The translations under genes were made by a program, and so were the position numbers. Positions 10,491-23,289 of a stretch of DNA of 64,000 nt are shown here, piece after piece (position 1 is the stretch's first letter; every line of letters begins with the position of its first letter). The stretch lies in contig CAKOGP040002191.1 of the NCBI GenBank assembly GCA_933822405.4, forward strand, positions 1 to 64,000, written 5' to 3'. The notes under the pieces are model-generated. The model saw only the letters and a program-made list of their open reading frames with translations, did no database searches and was not told the origin of the DNA. This DNA comes from Cylindrotheca closterium (lineage: Eukaryota > Bacillariophyta > Bacillariophyceae > Bacillariales > Bacillariaceae).

Positions 10491-11646
10491 CTAGATAAAA
10501 ACTGCCGATAGATTCATGATTCTCAAGTAATGGTGTATCTATATTATATGCTGCTTCTCACGTTCATCTAATAGTGATTTTATTATTCCTTTGTTGCACC
10601 AACTGTTTTTAAATATTGGCGCAAAAACTCATTCAATGAACACAATGATTATAAGATTTATATGACTATAGGTATACAGTCGCGATGTGTCTGGACCAGA
10701 AGAATATAGGGACTGCGCGGTGTATTGTTGAACGAGTGTGGCTTGCTGTCTACACATTACGGTGGCTGTGGAACCGACAGCAGCCAAGATGATGAAGCGA
10801 TGATTGCATCAAAGGAGAATGTATAATCGGTTTCAGGTCATTGACAATTTCGGTTGCAAACTTATTGTTGATGGCGGCGAGATTGGCAATAATAAGTGAC
10901 AGCAGGGATGCCAAAGAGATTGGAACCATCGCCATAATTAATGTCAGTGCAACAACGACAACAATATCAATAACGTCCATCCCACAACGACCATATTCAG
11001 CCTATGTACCGAATTTTCAGATACTCCATAGGATTGGGCGTCTGGGTGGCGAGAATGGTGAGATGATGAGGCTCAATGAGATGATCAATATATTGATTGA
11101 CGATTATGAGGGAAATTGAAACGACGAATTTCAAATTCATACCCGCGCATCGCACATCAGCGGCGCGCGCACTCTCCATTCGGTGATTGGACCACTTCGA
11201 CTCACACACAGGTTATAATTTCGACCGTTGGAGTCTGTCCTCGTACGACCATTAGGAAATAAGATTGATTCATTCTGTTTTTAAAAAAATACACGAGAAG
11301 CTAGCATCGCATTGCAACAGAGAAGACACGACAAGAGTATTCAAGCCATCCAAAGTTTCTACTTCAGCATTCATTGCAGGTTTTACAATACAGCAGATTC
11401 CTGAAGAGAAAAGAGGAGAAAAGGACATTGAATACGCCAATTTATCAGTCTCCTAAAGCTTCCTAATTCTTACCATCGAAGTCAATCATTATCTGAAGCT
11501 CATCTCTGAAGGGAAAATGATATGCTAACGCCTCATCTCTGAAGTCAACAAGAAAGATAATTGAAACAAAGAAGAGTTTATAGGGCTGAGCGGACCTTCA
11601 GCTGACACAGCTGAGCTCTCTGAGAGAAACTTTTGGAACATTCAAA
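10491..11646. other. intergenic; no convincing gene
   Basis: A reverse-strand frame at 10750-10980 would encode a hydrophobic 76-residue peptide but has no other support. The last ~150 bases before 11647 are the likely promoter and leader of the channel gene. Confidence 0.4.
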
Positions 11647-14600
11647 ATGCCAGCAACTACGTTGACGGCCATCTTGGTGACTCTGCTGGGCGGAACTGGC
11701 GTTTTATTACTGTGCATACTGGCCTTTCAATACGCCTTGCTGACTCAAAACCCCAAGATTGCTCCGCGATGTACCGCTCGACCACCCGAAACTATTTCTA
11801 ATAGATGGGCCGAACGAAATGATCCCCTGCATGCTCAACATCGATGCGGCGGAAATTGGGTCAGGTGGGTGATGGGACTATCAGAAGCTACACTTCTGCA
11901 TGGAGTTCCTGGAACGGGGACGAGGAAGGGTGGAGTAGAGGGATCACTGTTATATGTCACATTGGATTGCATTGTCTTGATACGATTTCATCGATTGGGT
12001 CGAAAGGTTTCCACATTGGCCACGGTATTATGCATATTTGTACTAATGCCACTGTACATTACAACGCCGCAACCGAGACATTTGGTCCCGGGTATGTTGG
12101 AGGTTCCATCCTTTTCGCATGCCAGTGCCATAGAAGAAGGAAACGCATCGTGGTCATCATTGAATAATCTCATCGACTGCACTCGAGACTATACCACCAA
12201 TATGCTCTCGTGCAATAATTCCACCTGGTTCTTGGAGAAAGAACAAAATCGATTGCAACATGAGCAACAACGAAACTTCTATCGACGGACCACAATGGGC
12301 AACGTGCCAAATCTTTACTTCTTTCGGCGAGAGCAATCTCAGCACCGCTTTCACCAAGAACAGATCTCTAAAACCACTGTGAATGCAACACTAGACTTGT
12401 CTGACCAGGTACCCGATGACGCCATTGTCTTTCGATTACGTGCCGCAGTCTTGGTTGTTTGGCTCGTTACAATTTACTCCTTTTATTTGCTCACGAAAGA
12501 ATGGACGGAAATGGTTTCCTTACGGCGAATATGGTATTTGGAACAACGCAAGTGGGTACGAGATACTTCGGTTGCGGCCTTGCCGACGCCGAAAGCATTT
12601 CAATCAAATACTACTCCCTCGAAATCAAAGAACTTTAGTGGCGGCTCCACTGATGAAGAATCAGTAACTACCGAAAAGCGGAACTTTGATCGACGCAGGA
12701 TGAGCATCAGCCAAATTCCCATGGCCGAGTCGGAATGGTACCGAGGGTTTTCCAATCTTCAGTACAATGGCGACTCGTTTGACGAAGATGAAGAATCGAG
12801 ACATATTGACAATGATCATTTGCAATTGAAAGATCGCGAAGCATGGATTCCGCATCCAGAACAACCAGATACGCCTCCAAACATTGAACCGTACAGTGTT
12901 CTGATTGGGCCCCTGCCAAAGGTAACAAGGTTCGCGCCGAATGATGGTGACATTAGTCCTTTCCATCTCAAAGAGGAAGAGTCAAATTCGGATCTTCCCT
13001 ACCCCCAACAGCTCTTGCTCAACAGCATTATACATCAGTTGGAAGGAGAACTACCGCATGAACCAGGCTACTCCAGTCCCATTTGTGCCGTTACGGTGGT
13101 GCCGACGGCAAAGGAGGTTGGTCCAGTCTGGATGGTCTGGTATGACACCCTGAAGAAGCTCCGCCGGCTGCTATTTATCAGGAAGCAAATGAAAAACCTC
13201 GGATATTTAGTGGATGAGGATTTACTCGGCAGTGAAGTTCATAGTGACATGCAAGGTTCTGCAATCATGACGGAAACTTCGGAAAGTGCGGACGACAAGA
13301 AAAGCCCTAATCTGTATATGGAGGAGGTCTTTGGAACGTATCTACTCGATGATGACTGGATTGAAACAGCGCAGACAAAACTGGGTCCCGAGCAACTTGC
13401 TGTGTACTCCCGGGAATTAGCCCAGGCAGCAGCACCTTGCTGTCCATACGGCTGCTTCGAAGGTCAAGTACGAGGGGCGAATCTCACTAGGTTGAAGCAG
13501 CTACATGAACAGCAGATCTTAATACTTGCCGATGCAAAAGAAGAATTGCAACGGATTCAAAAAGACTTCATGTTCCAACCAACACTCTTGGATGATGGCG
13601 ACGATTTATTATTTCGAGAAGATGATATTGGGGATGGGGAAGGATTATCTCTGCTCCGTCCATCGAGTGATAACTACTTGTCAGATGGGCACAGAAACTC
13701 ATCGATGAGCGGAAATGGCGTCATTGCTCGGAAGAGAAGTTTCGCTGCTCGTTGCCTCTCCAGAGGGCGAATATTCGAGGGAGATGAGGAAGAGGATGAT
13801 GCTATTGGCACGGTCGAAATGGTTGCTGCTGGATCGGCAGCAAATCGAACAATATCTCCCACCAGCACGAGACGGCAGCGATCAAAGAAAGGATTGCGAT
13901 GGGTGTTGAACTTGGTGAACCGAATTCCATTTCAACAAATGTTTGATCAATTTAGTTTCCATGTCATGGAACTGCTACGAACATACAAAAGCCCAGCTTC
14001 TTGGAAAGGACTGTTTTTTCGATGCTGGAAGAATTGGGATCACGAAGACCCCTATGTGATTGTCACATTTACGTCGAGACGAGCAGCGGCAGCCGCCAGA
14101 CAATCACTGTCATCCTCTGGAGTCGAACTCAACGATATTCCGGTGGCTCCTCTTGCAGATGCAGGGGCGCTACGTCTACTACCGTTCCGATTCTTCTGTC
14201 GACCAGTTACCGTCACCGTCAATGCCTTCCAGAAAGGATTCCGATGGTCAATGTAAGTGCGATTGTTTTCACTGGACTCTTTTTGCATTTCGATACATGC
14301 TCAAAGTTTGCCTTGCAAAACAGGGTGTTCGGATTTCTAGTGCTCATGTGCATTTTCTACACGATTCCATTGACTCGCGCGGCAAATCGACTGGACCCTG
14401 ATACTATTGCTTATCTTTTTCCACAGCACGACAAGATAAAGAGCACAACCGGTGTCAGCCTACCAGATCTTCTTTCAGGTCTTACGACATCAATCATATG
14501 GTCATTATTTTTTATGCTCTGTCCACAAGTATTCAAGGTAAGTCTCGTTCTTCTCTTTTTACAACCTTGGCCACAATCATTGAGCACTAAAAACCATCAT

Positions 14601-15685
14601 CATGACAGCTAGTTGCTTACTTTGGATCAAACGCAACTTCGCTGGCGCAAGCAGAACGATGCGCTCACCAATATTTCTGGTGGTTCATGCTATTTACAGC
14701 GTTTGCTGGTCCAATGTTGGCATACTGGGTTCTTGGAGCCATCTACTACAAGGACGACAGTTTGCAGGGAGGGCTACGAAAGATGTTACTTGCCATTGCG
14801 GGTACAACGCCAACTACGATTGCGGCTACATGGATCAATTGGATCATTTATCGATTCACGATAATTCTGCCAATCAATTTTTTGCTCCAATTCAACACAT
14901 TTATGTTTGCCTGTCTTGGATGCAATTGTTGCTCACGGCTAACAATTGGTGGCGGCCCAGGTGGTCCCACACCGTATCGGCTTTTTATCGACTCTGGGGT
15001 GGTTCTCATGTGTTGCGTTGCGCTAAGCCCAGCTTCGCCGCTTGTTGCACCTGCGTCACTAGCTTACTTTGCCCTCTTGGAGCCGTTGCTGCGCCGAAAT
15101 TCCATTTTTGTCTATCGTCAAAGATACGATGATGGTGGGATGAGGTGGATTTTCGTGTTTGATATGATCATCAGTCTATTGATCGTTGGACAACTTCTTC
15201 TTTCCCTGCAGATGGTGCTAAAGACGGCATATGGCTGCAGCTTTATTTCAGCTCTGTCAATTCCGACTACTCTCTCATTCCAATGGAATGTCAAGAAGCG
15301 ATACAAACCCTCTTTTATGAATACTGCTCTTCTTCGAACAAACCTCTTGGACGGGAAGGAAACTTTGGACGAAATGACTATTGAACGACGGGAAGAACAT
15401 CGTCGATACTTGGTTGATGCCCATCGCGCTGCATATATACCAGCTTGTCTCTCGGGAACCGTGTGCCAAGAAGCCTTGACTGCCGCCCCTGCCGTTGTGA
15501 TAAAAGACAGAATCATTGATTCCAGGGGCAGTGAAGATAGTCATGCTTTGAGGGAGATCGCAAGCGCAGTTTTTCCCATCCCCATAGCGGTGGATACTAG
15601 TACTTCCTCTAACGACCGTCTCGTAGCACGCAAGAGGGGTTCCGGTGACGGTGTGCCCCACACACGCGAGCGAAAGAAAGCTTGA
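11647..15685 (+). CDS. OSCA/CSC1/TMEM63-family (DUF221) calcium-permeable cation channel
   Basis: Exons 11647-14252, 14324-14537 and 14609-15685 join in frame (phase 2, then phase 0) to 1298 residues. An N-terminal helix (ILVTLLGGTGVLLLCILAF), a second at about 105-137 and a third at about 262-285 precede a long soluble loop (about 290-840) containing IGPLPK and a YVIVTFTSRRAAAAARQ segment, as in the RRM-like loop of the family. The membrane core starts at the first splice site (FGFLVLMCIFYTIPLTRAA) and runs through PMLAYWVLGA, TWINWIIYR and the late family signature PYRLFIDSGVVLM...SPLVAPASLAYFALLEPLLRRN with VYRQRYDDGG. The order and these signatures match the OSCA/CSC1 family, known in plants, yeast and animals as mechanically or osmotically gated cation channels. 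The loop is long for the family and rich in acidic and Ser stretches. A decayed partial copy lies at 3130-3465. Confidence 0.88.
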
Positions 15686-15855
15686 ACCTTGAATCCAAGC
15701 CAGATCACGTTTTGAGATTTATATAGACGTTGTAACTATAAATTATGCTGTTATGCTGGTTTTCGTATCTTATCATCGTACTAGTACCTATCACTTGCCA
15801 TTACGATTGTACATATATAATAGAGCTCGTACAATACAGCTCTTTCTGATCTTGA
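15686..15855. other. short intergenic region between convergent genes
   Basis: AT-rich; the 3' ends of the channel gene and the Tyr/Asp-rich gene face each other here. Confidence 0.5.
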
Positions 15856-17798
15856 TTAGGAGTGGTAGGAGCCATAATCGTCATCATCGTCATCATCCAC
15901 GTCGTTATCTACACCACAATTAAACATCTCTTTCTGCAATATCAAAATACAAAGCATGTGAGCAAACTTCTTGAACCAATCAAGTCAGCAAGCAGACAAA
16001 TGCGAAAACTTACAAATCCATCCACAATCTTGCCTGCGGGATCTCGCTTACGGCGTCGTCCTCCCCTGTCCTTTGATGTGCCTACGATCAAATCGTGTCC
16101 GACATTGAACATAATGTCCAAGATTGTGGCACTTTCGCCTCGCTTACTTTTGGATCGACTGCCTCCTCCTCCTCGTTTGCCCCGTTTGGCTCTCACTTGG
16201 AACTCTCCATCGCCGTATGTGACACCAGCACATCCGACATTTTTCTTTGTTTTCTGAATAAACCTGCTCACAGGCCTACGAGTGCTTCGAGATTCGTCCG
16301 AATATTCCGTTCGATTGCCAATGGTGAACTGTGTTTGACTCAGTGGGCTGACAGGATTATCCACCAACGATCTATTTCGAAGGTCAGTGCCATCCCAAAC
16401 GGACCCACTTCCTTGCGACCCTTCATCGTCATGTAGTGGCGATTCGAGGGTCGAAGCTCCATGGAATGGGATTTCAGGGGGTTCGCTTCTTGCCAGTTCC
16501 GGGCCTTCTGAGTAATCAAAAGCACTCTCCTCGCCTCCGTAATAGGTATTGTTGTCGTATGGTGGGATATATTTCATGCCCTCGAGATTGGTATTCAATG
16601 TTTTTGATGAAATGGTACCACCACCATCGATTTCAGATGCTTCCTCCCAGTGGCCTTCAGCATTCTGACGAGCTTCATAGGATGAATATCGTTTATTATT
16701 CTGACCATAAGAAACGTATGACTGTTCTTGATCATCAAAGTGACTGAATTCTTCCTCTGGTTGGGGCCAATCACGACGTTGTTGCCCATGGCCTCGGTCA
16801 TATCCATCGTCGTATTCGTCGTAATGATCTGCTTGTCGATGTCCTCTGTAGTCTTGTGACTTTGCTTCACGATACTCTGGATTGTAGTCGTCTGGATGAC
16901 CAATTTGATATTCGTCATAGGCTTCAGGATGTCCATGCTGGTAACCATCATATTCTTCTGGGTATCGCTCGTCATCGTATTGATGAGGATAACCATCAGG
17001 GTGGCCTTGATGGTAGCCTGCTTCGTACGGAGGTGATTGTTTCTGGTCGTTGTAGCCATTCTTGCCACCATAATATTGTTCATGTTGCTCAAACTGCCCT
17101 TGATCTTCGCCATAGTAGGGTTCACCATCATCTGTGTAGCATTGCGATCCATGTTCCGAAAGATACTGATCCTGGTAATACTGTTCCTCAGGTGGTTGAT
17201 CTCCGTCCAGATACGATCCGCTATAACTATAGTCTCCTTGCTGAAACGATTGGTAGCTGCCGCCTCCGCGACTCGCCCCTCCTCGGTGAGCTCCTATCGC
17301 GTCTTGGTCGTAGCTCCGGGCGCCATGATCGCGATCGTCGTAGCTCCTCATGGATGGCTGCTGAACTCCAAACTGTTCTTGATATTCTCCTGACAGACTT
17401 TCCTCTACAGTCAAAGGTGTAGACTTTGATCGTTTCGACCCCATTGTTCCTGTTTGCTTGATATGCCGACCTGAGAAAATATCATCATCGGTGCTGTTGT
17501 TGTCACAATCTGATGCTGCTGGTCCTGGCGGATGACGATGCTTCGTCAGCAAATGATTTGTTCGTTCCGATGATTCTCCGGAATACTGCCGCACAATTCG
17601 CGGTCTTTGTGGTTGATAGTATGGCATAATCGGTCTCATGGACCTTCTTTCCGTAACGTTGTTGCTCTCAAGTAAGAGAGATGGGATTATTCGTCCTGGT
17701 GGTGGTGCCTGCACGAGAGATGAAGCATCATCTTTACTTTCGGAATTCGTATCGAATTTTAGCGAAATCGCCAAAATACGCACACACACGCCGCGCAT
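15856..17798 (-). CDS. Tyr/Asp/Gln/Gly-rich low-complexity protein with basic C-terminal module
   Basis: Exon 1 runs from 17798 (or from the later ATG at 17640, MRPIMPYYQPQ) to 16014; a phase-0 intron (16013-15934, GTAAGT...TTGCAG) leads to exon 2, 15933-15856, which encodes a 25-residue tail with seven consecutive Asp and ending DYGSYHS. With the far start the protein has about 620 residues. The middle is a low-complexity run of Tyr, Asp, Glu, Gly, Gln and His with loose repeats such as YQxGHPxxYDEY. The part before the splice is better conserved-looking: FIQKTKKNVGCAGVTYGDGE, then RAKRGKRGGGGSRSKSKRGE and ILDIMFNVGHDLIVGTSKDR. No known domain. Composition suggests a disordered, possibly condensate-forming nucleic-acid-associated protein (inference). 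The start is uncertain. Confidence 0.65.
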
Positions 17799-19243
17799 AC
17801 TCTTTCGTCATCGTCTACCGTTTCATCTGTGTCTGTCCGTACCGGTACTCGTCCACTCGCTCGAATGAATGAATCAATCGAACCTATGCTGCAATATTTC
17901 ATTGATGTCGACTAACTTATTATTTTATTCCGAGCATTATGGCCCATAATGCCGCCAATACCGATTCTTCCGTGTCTGGAAGAGTCTCAGCTGCAGCAGC
18001 CATTTCATTTGTCATACTCGTATAGTATTATATACTTTTATTTCGGTGGTTTCGAGGATGGATATTATAACGCGCGCCGTAACTGATTTCAGAGACGAAC
18101 TCTCCATTTGGTGTCGTTTGTTGTATCCAGGATATAGTAATATGGCAGTGATCATGTCGTTGGAAATCTTCTGTTGATGAATCTCTTGAGCCAGCGTTGG
18201 GGAACCATAATATTTTTGGTGTTTTTTCAGTCAAAGTAATACACGGTATGGTATTACATATGCTCAATGTGGTGCATATACTTCGTATTCCAACCGAGGT
18301 CTAACGTTTTATTCAAAGATCTTCGGACATGTATGTATATTCAGAGGAGCAGCAGCTGCTTCATGCTTTCCCACTTCCTCATCATCACTATATATAAGCT
18401 TGTCAGCTGCCCAATAAATCGTCGACAAATTCCAATTCTGGAGGACGCGAGCCTCTTTATTGGCCCAGGTTATTCTTCCTTTTGGAGCAAGTGGATAAGG
18501 ATAAATGGCTATAGTGAGTGCCACGGAATTACTGTGGGAATGGCATTTTGTGGTCATGTGAGGTCAGTAGATGAAGTCAGGAACTGCTCGTAGCTCATTT
18601 TGACTATTTGCCTCCGGACGCTCTCGAGTGCGTCATTTTCAAGAGGAGGGCGTTCTCATCAACCTTCGCCAAAAGCTCGGTCATATACTGTAATGCTGCT
18701 TGCATTTTTTATTTCAGCGCTACCGTACCGTATACCATATGCATGATCGATGGCTGCTTATTTTGCGAGGCATTAACTTTTTTTAGTCGTCTTTTTGGTC
18801 AAAAAATCAACGTTCCGTTCTTCGCATCAAGCATAAATCTCAAAGCAAGGAATCTTATCATCCGTGTCTAATTGAAATTAGTGGATCAACTTTCCATTGA
18901 TTTATGATCGGTAGGAAAGCAGCTGCTAGCAGTGATGAAGCATACTTGACAACAATAAATCTAGTCTTGCTTCCGATTAGACGACTGCTGAAAGTAAAAA
19001 ACACGACTAAAGATCAATAAACAGCTTTTCGAGAGTGGATATAACTTGTCTTCTCTACCGGTTCTCGAAAAGCTGTTAATTGTTCTTTTATTATACTCGT
19101 TTTTCTGAGCGTTTTTTGGTGTATACTGTACACGTACTGTATACTGTATGCTGTATTCCTACTCAAATATGCATGGGAATGCGCGTTCATTCATCGCAAA
19201 TTGAAAGAACTGCGATTCATTCATTCATTTGACGTTGATATTA
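17799..19243. other. intergenic region between divergent genes
   Basis: No gene is seen. It holds TACCGGTA at 17840-17847, a perfect 15-base inverted repeat at 19020-19077 and TACTGTA-type short repeats at 19120-19155, just before the ferric reductase gene. Confidence 0.5.
19020..19077. repeat. 15-base perfect inverted repeat, 28-base spacer
   Basis: AACAGCTTTTCGAGA at 19020-19034 is exactly complementary to TCTCGAAAAGCTGTT at 19063-19077. It lies about 170 bases upstream of the ferric reductase start codon. It could be a protein-binding palindrome, a hairpin in a leader RNA or a trace of a small foldback element. Confidence 0.85.
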
Positions 19244-21970
19244 ATGGACTCCTGTTTCAAATCAATGAATAGCGATGGCAACAAGGAACTTTTCCAGAAA
19301 GCTCGTATTCTCCTGAACCCATCTGCCTTTCTTCGAAGTGCCACGTACTTGTATGCCGAACGCAAGCTATTGGTATTTTTCCTTGTCCATTTTGTCTGCA
19401 CTTTGGTCATTTGGGGTAAGTGTATGACATGCATACAGCTTATAGCAATCATCTGCGTGATGCTGCGATGATAAAATTAACTGATTATTTTGTTTTACTT
19501 CCTATATACAGCTCACTTTGCACTTCGCAAACTGGATGCTCAGCTCGCGAACGTCCCCGAGGCCGCCAATCGGTACTGGTGGAAGATCGTCGCTCCACCT
19601 CTAGAGTTTGGATCCATGCATGCCATTCTCTTTCAAATGGCCCTACTGCCTCTGACCATGGCCCGGTTTTCCATAGCCAGTCTATGCGACTCGTCTCTCA
19701 ACAGCATCTTGCCACTTAACCGGACTCTTCGTATGCATATACATCTTGGATACACCATGATATTTATTGTATTCTGGGCTGTCATATTTTTCTTTACGTT
19801 TTTCGGTTTGCTATGCTCGGACGGAGAAGAAGCCTTCTGCGAGAAATTTACAGAAGAAATCATGATCACTGGATACTGCATCTTGGCATTCTTGTTGTTG
19901 GTTGGTTTTACATCCTACTTTCGCCATTCCATTCCCTACCAAATATTTTATGCCGTTCATCATGCGGTCTTCGTCATGTACTTTGTGACCATTGCTCACA
20001 CCTTGGATGTGAAAGCACGTGAAGGAGGGGAGCGAAGCCAAACTTTCAAATGGTTCTCGGCGTCAGTATTGTTCTACTTTTGTGACCGAGCCGCCATGTA
20101 CTTGAATCACCGATATTATGCCGAGATGACAAGTTCGGCGGTTGTGGAGGGCACGAATGGATCTCGCATGATTATTTTGAAGCTCAAGCGTCCTACGCTC
20201 TTCCAGTTCAAAGCTGGACAGTCCGCATTGCTTCGAATCAAGGGCATTGAAATGCATTGGCATCCATTCTCCATTGCTTCTGGACCAGAGTCTGATGAGC
20301 TTGAATTCTATATTGAAGTATACGGCGCAAGCTCTTGGACCAGTCAATTGTGGGATCTTTTGATCGATGAAGAAGGTATCCATGACCCTCATGCACGCTT
20401 GTTTGTAGAAGTCAAGGGACCATACGGAACCAGTCTTGCCTCGACAGATGACTATACGCATGTCTTGTCGCTCGGATCTGGCACTGGTAAGTCACATTGA
20501 TTGACGACCGCCTGGCATGATATTTTGTTCCAGTCCTTACACTTCTTCTTACCCTTAGGTATTGTCCCGGTCTTGAGTCTGTACAAGGAACATATCCGCA
20601 ACATGCTAGCATTGGATCCCATCGCTTATCTGGAGGAACTTGACTATCGCGAACAGCGCATTCACCAAGTCCAGTTGCAGATGGAAAGGAGAAAGGGATC
20701 GATTGCCAAAAAGGTAATCACCATGTGCCATAGTCCCGCTGACGAAGACGAAGAGCAAGAAGATGGTATTTCCCGTAAAAGTGTGCTCAGGGTTGGCATC
20801 CAGAACAAGCTTGCGAAACATAACCAGCTGACAAGTATGAGAGATATTCGCAAGAACATGAGTGAACTGAAAAAGGGAGCAAGCGAAGCCACCCGTTTCA
20901 TCTATGGCACTGTCGTGCTGTGCATTGCTCCAGTCTTGGGAGTTGTCGTTTTGGGTTTGACAATCTCTTGGAACACCACCAAAGTCGATCTAACACCCAA
21001 GATGTACCTTGCGCTAGAGATCCTAACAGTTCTCTTCCAATGCATTTTCGCTACCGTTTCTCTTTTCGTTTGGGATTCGACGTCTATGGTGAACTATTTG
21101 GATCTTGTAATCTCCCTCATTGCTCCATTTGCCGACTGGTATTGGTATAGAGTATACGAGGAGCAGAGATCAAAGCTTTCCCCTGAAGAGGTCATCCTCG
21201 CTTCTGTATTCCTTGGCTACATGGTCGTTCGTTTGTGGACCCGTGCCGTCCACCCATTTCACCAGAGTTGGAAAAAGCATATTCGCAACCATGGCTCTGG
21301 AAGTAGCGTAAACTGCTTGGAGCTGGTTTGGACCACCCGTTCGGCATCTCAAGCATCTAAGATCCTGCCTGACATTGCGTCTCATTACAATGCGCTCGTC
21401 AAGGCTTGGGGTGCCGAGAATGCCAAGGAAGTATGCCGCGTCAAGATCTGTGTGACCGATGCCGATCCCGTCGCCTGTGCACAATTGCAAGAGGAAATGA
21501 AAACTACTGCTTCTGGAATCGAACTATCCATCGGCCGTCTTGACATTGGTCGCTGGATCGAAGATCACACGTTGCGAATGATTGATGCTCACAAGCGGTC
21601 TTATTCACTCTTGGCTTTCTGTGGTTCTCCTAGACTTGCGCAAGAGATTCATCAGCAGAAAATTTCGAATGACATGATCAAGGCTGTCACAGGGTACAAG
21701 AATCACCAGATGGACTTTGTCTCGGAGAGCTATGGCGGAGCATCAAAGGGAAAGGAACCAATGGCCCAGGGAGCCGAAAAAGAAAGCAAACCGTCCAAAT
21801 CATTGAACCGCTTCTCATCTATTAGTTATGAACGTGGAAATAGCGGTGTTGCCAGCCCGTTTTCTGGACACATGGGTTCTGGTGAGGGCTTCCATGTTTC
21901 TCCAAAGTTTACCCCATTGAACAGACCTTCGTTGTTCCCAGTAAATGTCAACGATAACGGAGACGAATAA
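19244..21970 (+). CDS. ferric reductase / NADPH-oxidase-like flavocytochrome
   Basis: Exons 19244-19415, 19512-20486 and 20559-21970 join through phase-1 introns to 852 residues. The N-terminal half is a ferric-reductase-type heme domain: helices with His pairs in RMHIHLGY and YAVHHAVFVMYFVTIAH, fitting bis-heme ligation. Then come the FAD-binding motif HPFSIASGP and the pyridine-nucleotide motif LGSGTGIVPVLSL. Such enzymes pass electrons from cytosolic NAD(P)H across a membrane to Fe(III) or oxygen. Unusually, about 350 residues lie between the glycine-rich motif and the late LLAFCGSPRLAQEI segment, including more hydrophobic helices at about 498-610 (CIAPVLGVVVLGLTISW, LALEILTVLFQCIFATVSLF and others), so the nucleotide domain is split. 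Iron uptake is the likeliest role; superoxide production is the alternative. The inverted repeat at 19020-19077 lies just upstream. Confidence 0.87.
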
Positions 21971-22293
21971 TATAATATACGTACCGATTCATGTGAATAA
22001 ATCAAAGTTCGAAGATGCGTCACAGTGGCGGACGAAGCATGGACGTTATTCTAATCATCAGTCATTTTCTCATTGCGTCGTCATCCTCCGTCATCCCGCG
22101 CATGCCAACTCATTGCACAAATCCCCAAATGTGCGTACATCACTATGAACGCAATAAAGCAGAATGGATGTTTTTTATAAGCTTGGAAAGCTTCATTTGT
22201 AATAGTGACTCTTTGCTTTCTCAAAACCATAGAATAACATCTTCAGTTTACCTTTCAAAACAATACGTTCCAAGTTAAAAGTTAAGAGTTATC
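21971..22293. other. intergenic region
   Basis: About 320 bases with no gene or clear motif. Confidence 0.4.
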
Positions 22294-23289
22294 ATGACAG
22301 AATTCCAACAAGGATGGAGAGAATTCCATATTCACGACACTGTTGCTGCTGCTGCCAAAGAAGGAAGAACAAGTGCTGATGATGGCAATAACCAAGACGA
22401 AGAGGACGTGATTTATGCTTCCGGTATAAACCTATTTGGAAACATACAAGAAGAAGAGGAAGAAGAAACTATGCATTTCTCTTTTCCTGTGGCAGAAGCC
22501 GGCGGCTGTGATGAATCAACAAGATCAGCAGTAGTGGTAGCCGCTGCAGAGAAGAAGAATATTGAAGTCACGCTCAAAGGGTTTTCCGATTATACCCAAT
22601 CCACGGGATTGGCCGTATGGCTAGGATCCGAAATTCTTGCAAGATTCATGGCTCGGCACCCATATCTGATACGAGGCAAGACTGTCATGGAATTGGGATC
22701 TGGTCTGGGTCTAGCTGGGATTACCAGTCATCATTTGGATTCCAAGACGAGTGTTCTGACCGATGGTGATTCACTCGTCTTGAATGATTACTTAAAATTC
22801 AATGCCAATCAGAATGATCGAAGGCAGCAAGATACAATCGGTGGTGATGGTCATCCTGGTGCCATCGAATGTCATCAGCTCATTTGGGGTCATCGAGGAC
22901 AGAGCAATGGCCAAAGTCCCTTGGCACAATTTCGCAAGAAGTATGGTCAGTTTGATGTCATCCTTGCTGCAGACTGTACCTATATACCGCAAAGTGTGGA
23001 ACCCTTTTGGGAGACGATTGACTTTTTGCTCGATACAGAAGTAACTGGCAAGGACGATGACACTGCCCATGGCATCACACCAGCCAAGTCACCTTCCACT
23101 CCCAAGGTGATATACGTAATGGAAGCGTCCACCCAAGCCAAATTTGAAGATATTTTGGATAGCGCCAAACTACGAGGCTTTGAATGGACAATTGATACCA
23201 TGCCATCACTGTATGAGAAGGACGAAACCCCGCAGGACAGTCAAAAAGAGCACGAAATATATACCTTTTGGCGGTCTAGGTGTTCTTGA
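22294..23289 (+). CDS. METTL21-like (methyltransferase class 16) protein methyltransferase
   Basis: Single exon, 331 residues. Residues about 95-130 show the lead-in TGLAVWLGSEILARFM, then the SAM-binding motif I VMELGSGLGLAGI (about 131-143), an acidic post-I strand VLTDGD, and the motif FDVILAADCTYIP (about 212-224), where the family usually has DxxY: here DCTY. Class-16 seven-beta-strand enzymes methylate lysines of chaperones and translation factors using S-adenosylmethionine. The N-terminal 90 residues are acidic (EEEEEETMHFSFPV) and lineage-specific. Substrate cannot be told from sequence. No targeting peptide is apparent, so cytosol or nucleus is likely. Confidence 0.87.
   Translation: MTEFQQGWREFHIHDTVAAAAKEGRTSADDGNNQDEEDVIYASGINLFGNIQEEEEEETMHFSFPVAEAGGCDESTRSAVVVAAAEKKNIEVTLKGFSDYTQSTGLAVWLGSEILARFMARHPYLIRGKTVMELGSGLGLAGITSHHLDSKTSVLTDGDSLVLNDYLKFNANQNDRRQQDTIGGDGHPGAIECHQLIWGHRGQSNGQSPLAQFRKKYGQFDVILAADCTYIPQSVEPFWETIDFLLDTEVTGKDDDTAHGITPAKSPSTPKVIYVMEASTQAKFEDILDSAKLRGFEWTIDTMPSLYEKDETPQDSQKEHEIYTFWRSRCS

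Noticed and set aside
10750..10980. Reverse-strand 76-residue hydrophobic frame (MDVIDIVVVVALTLIMAM...)
   Set aside because: A GAC/ATT-rich stretch can give such a frame by chance; no splice sites, promoter or homolog support it.
16595..17422. Overlapping frames of 118-188 residues in the Tyr/Asp-rich gene region
   Set aside because: Shadows of low-complexity codons (Met/Thr-rich or His/Asp-rich readings).
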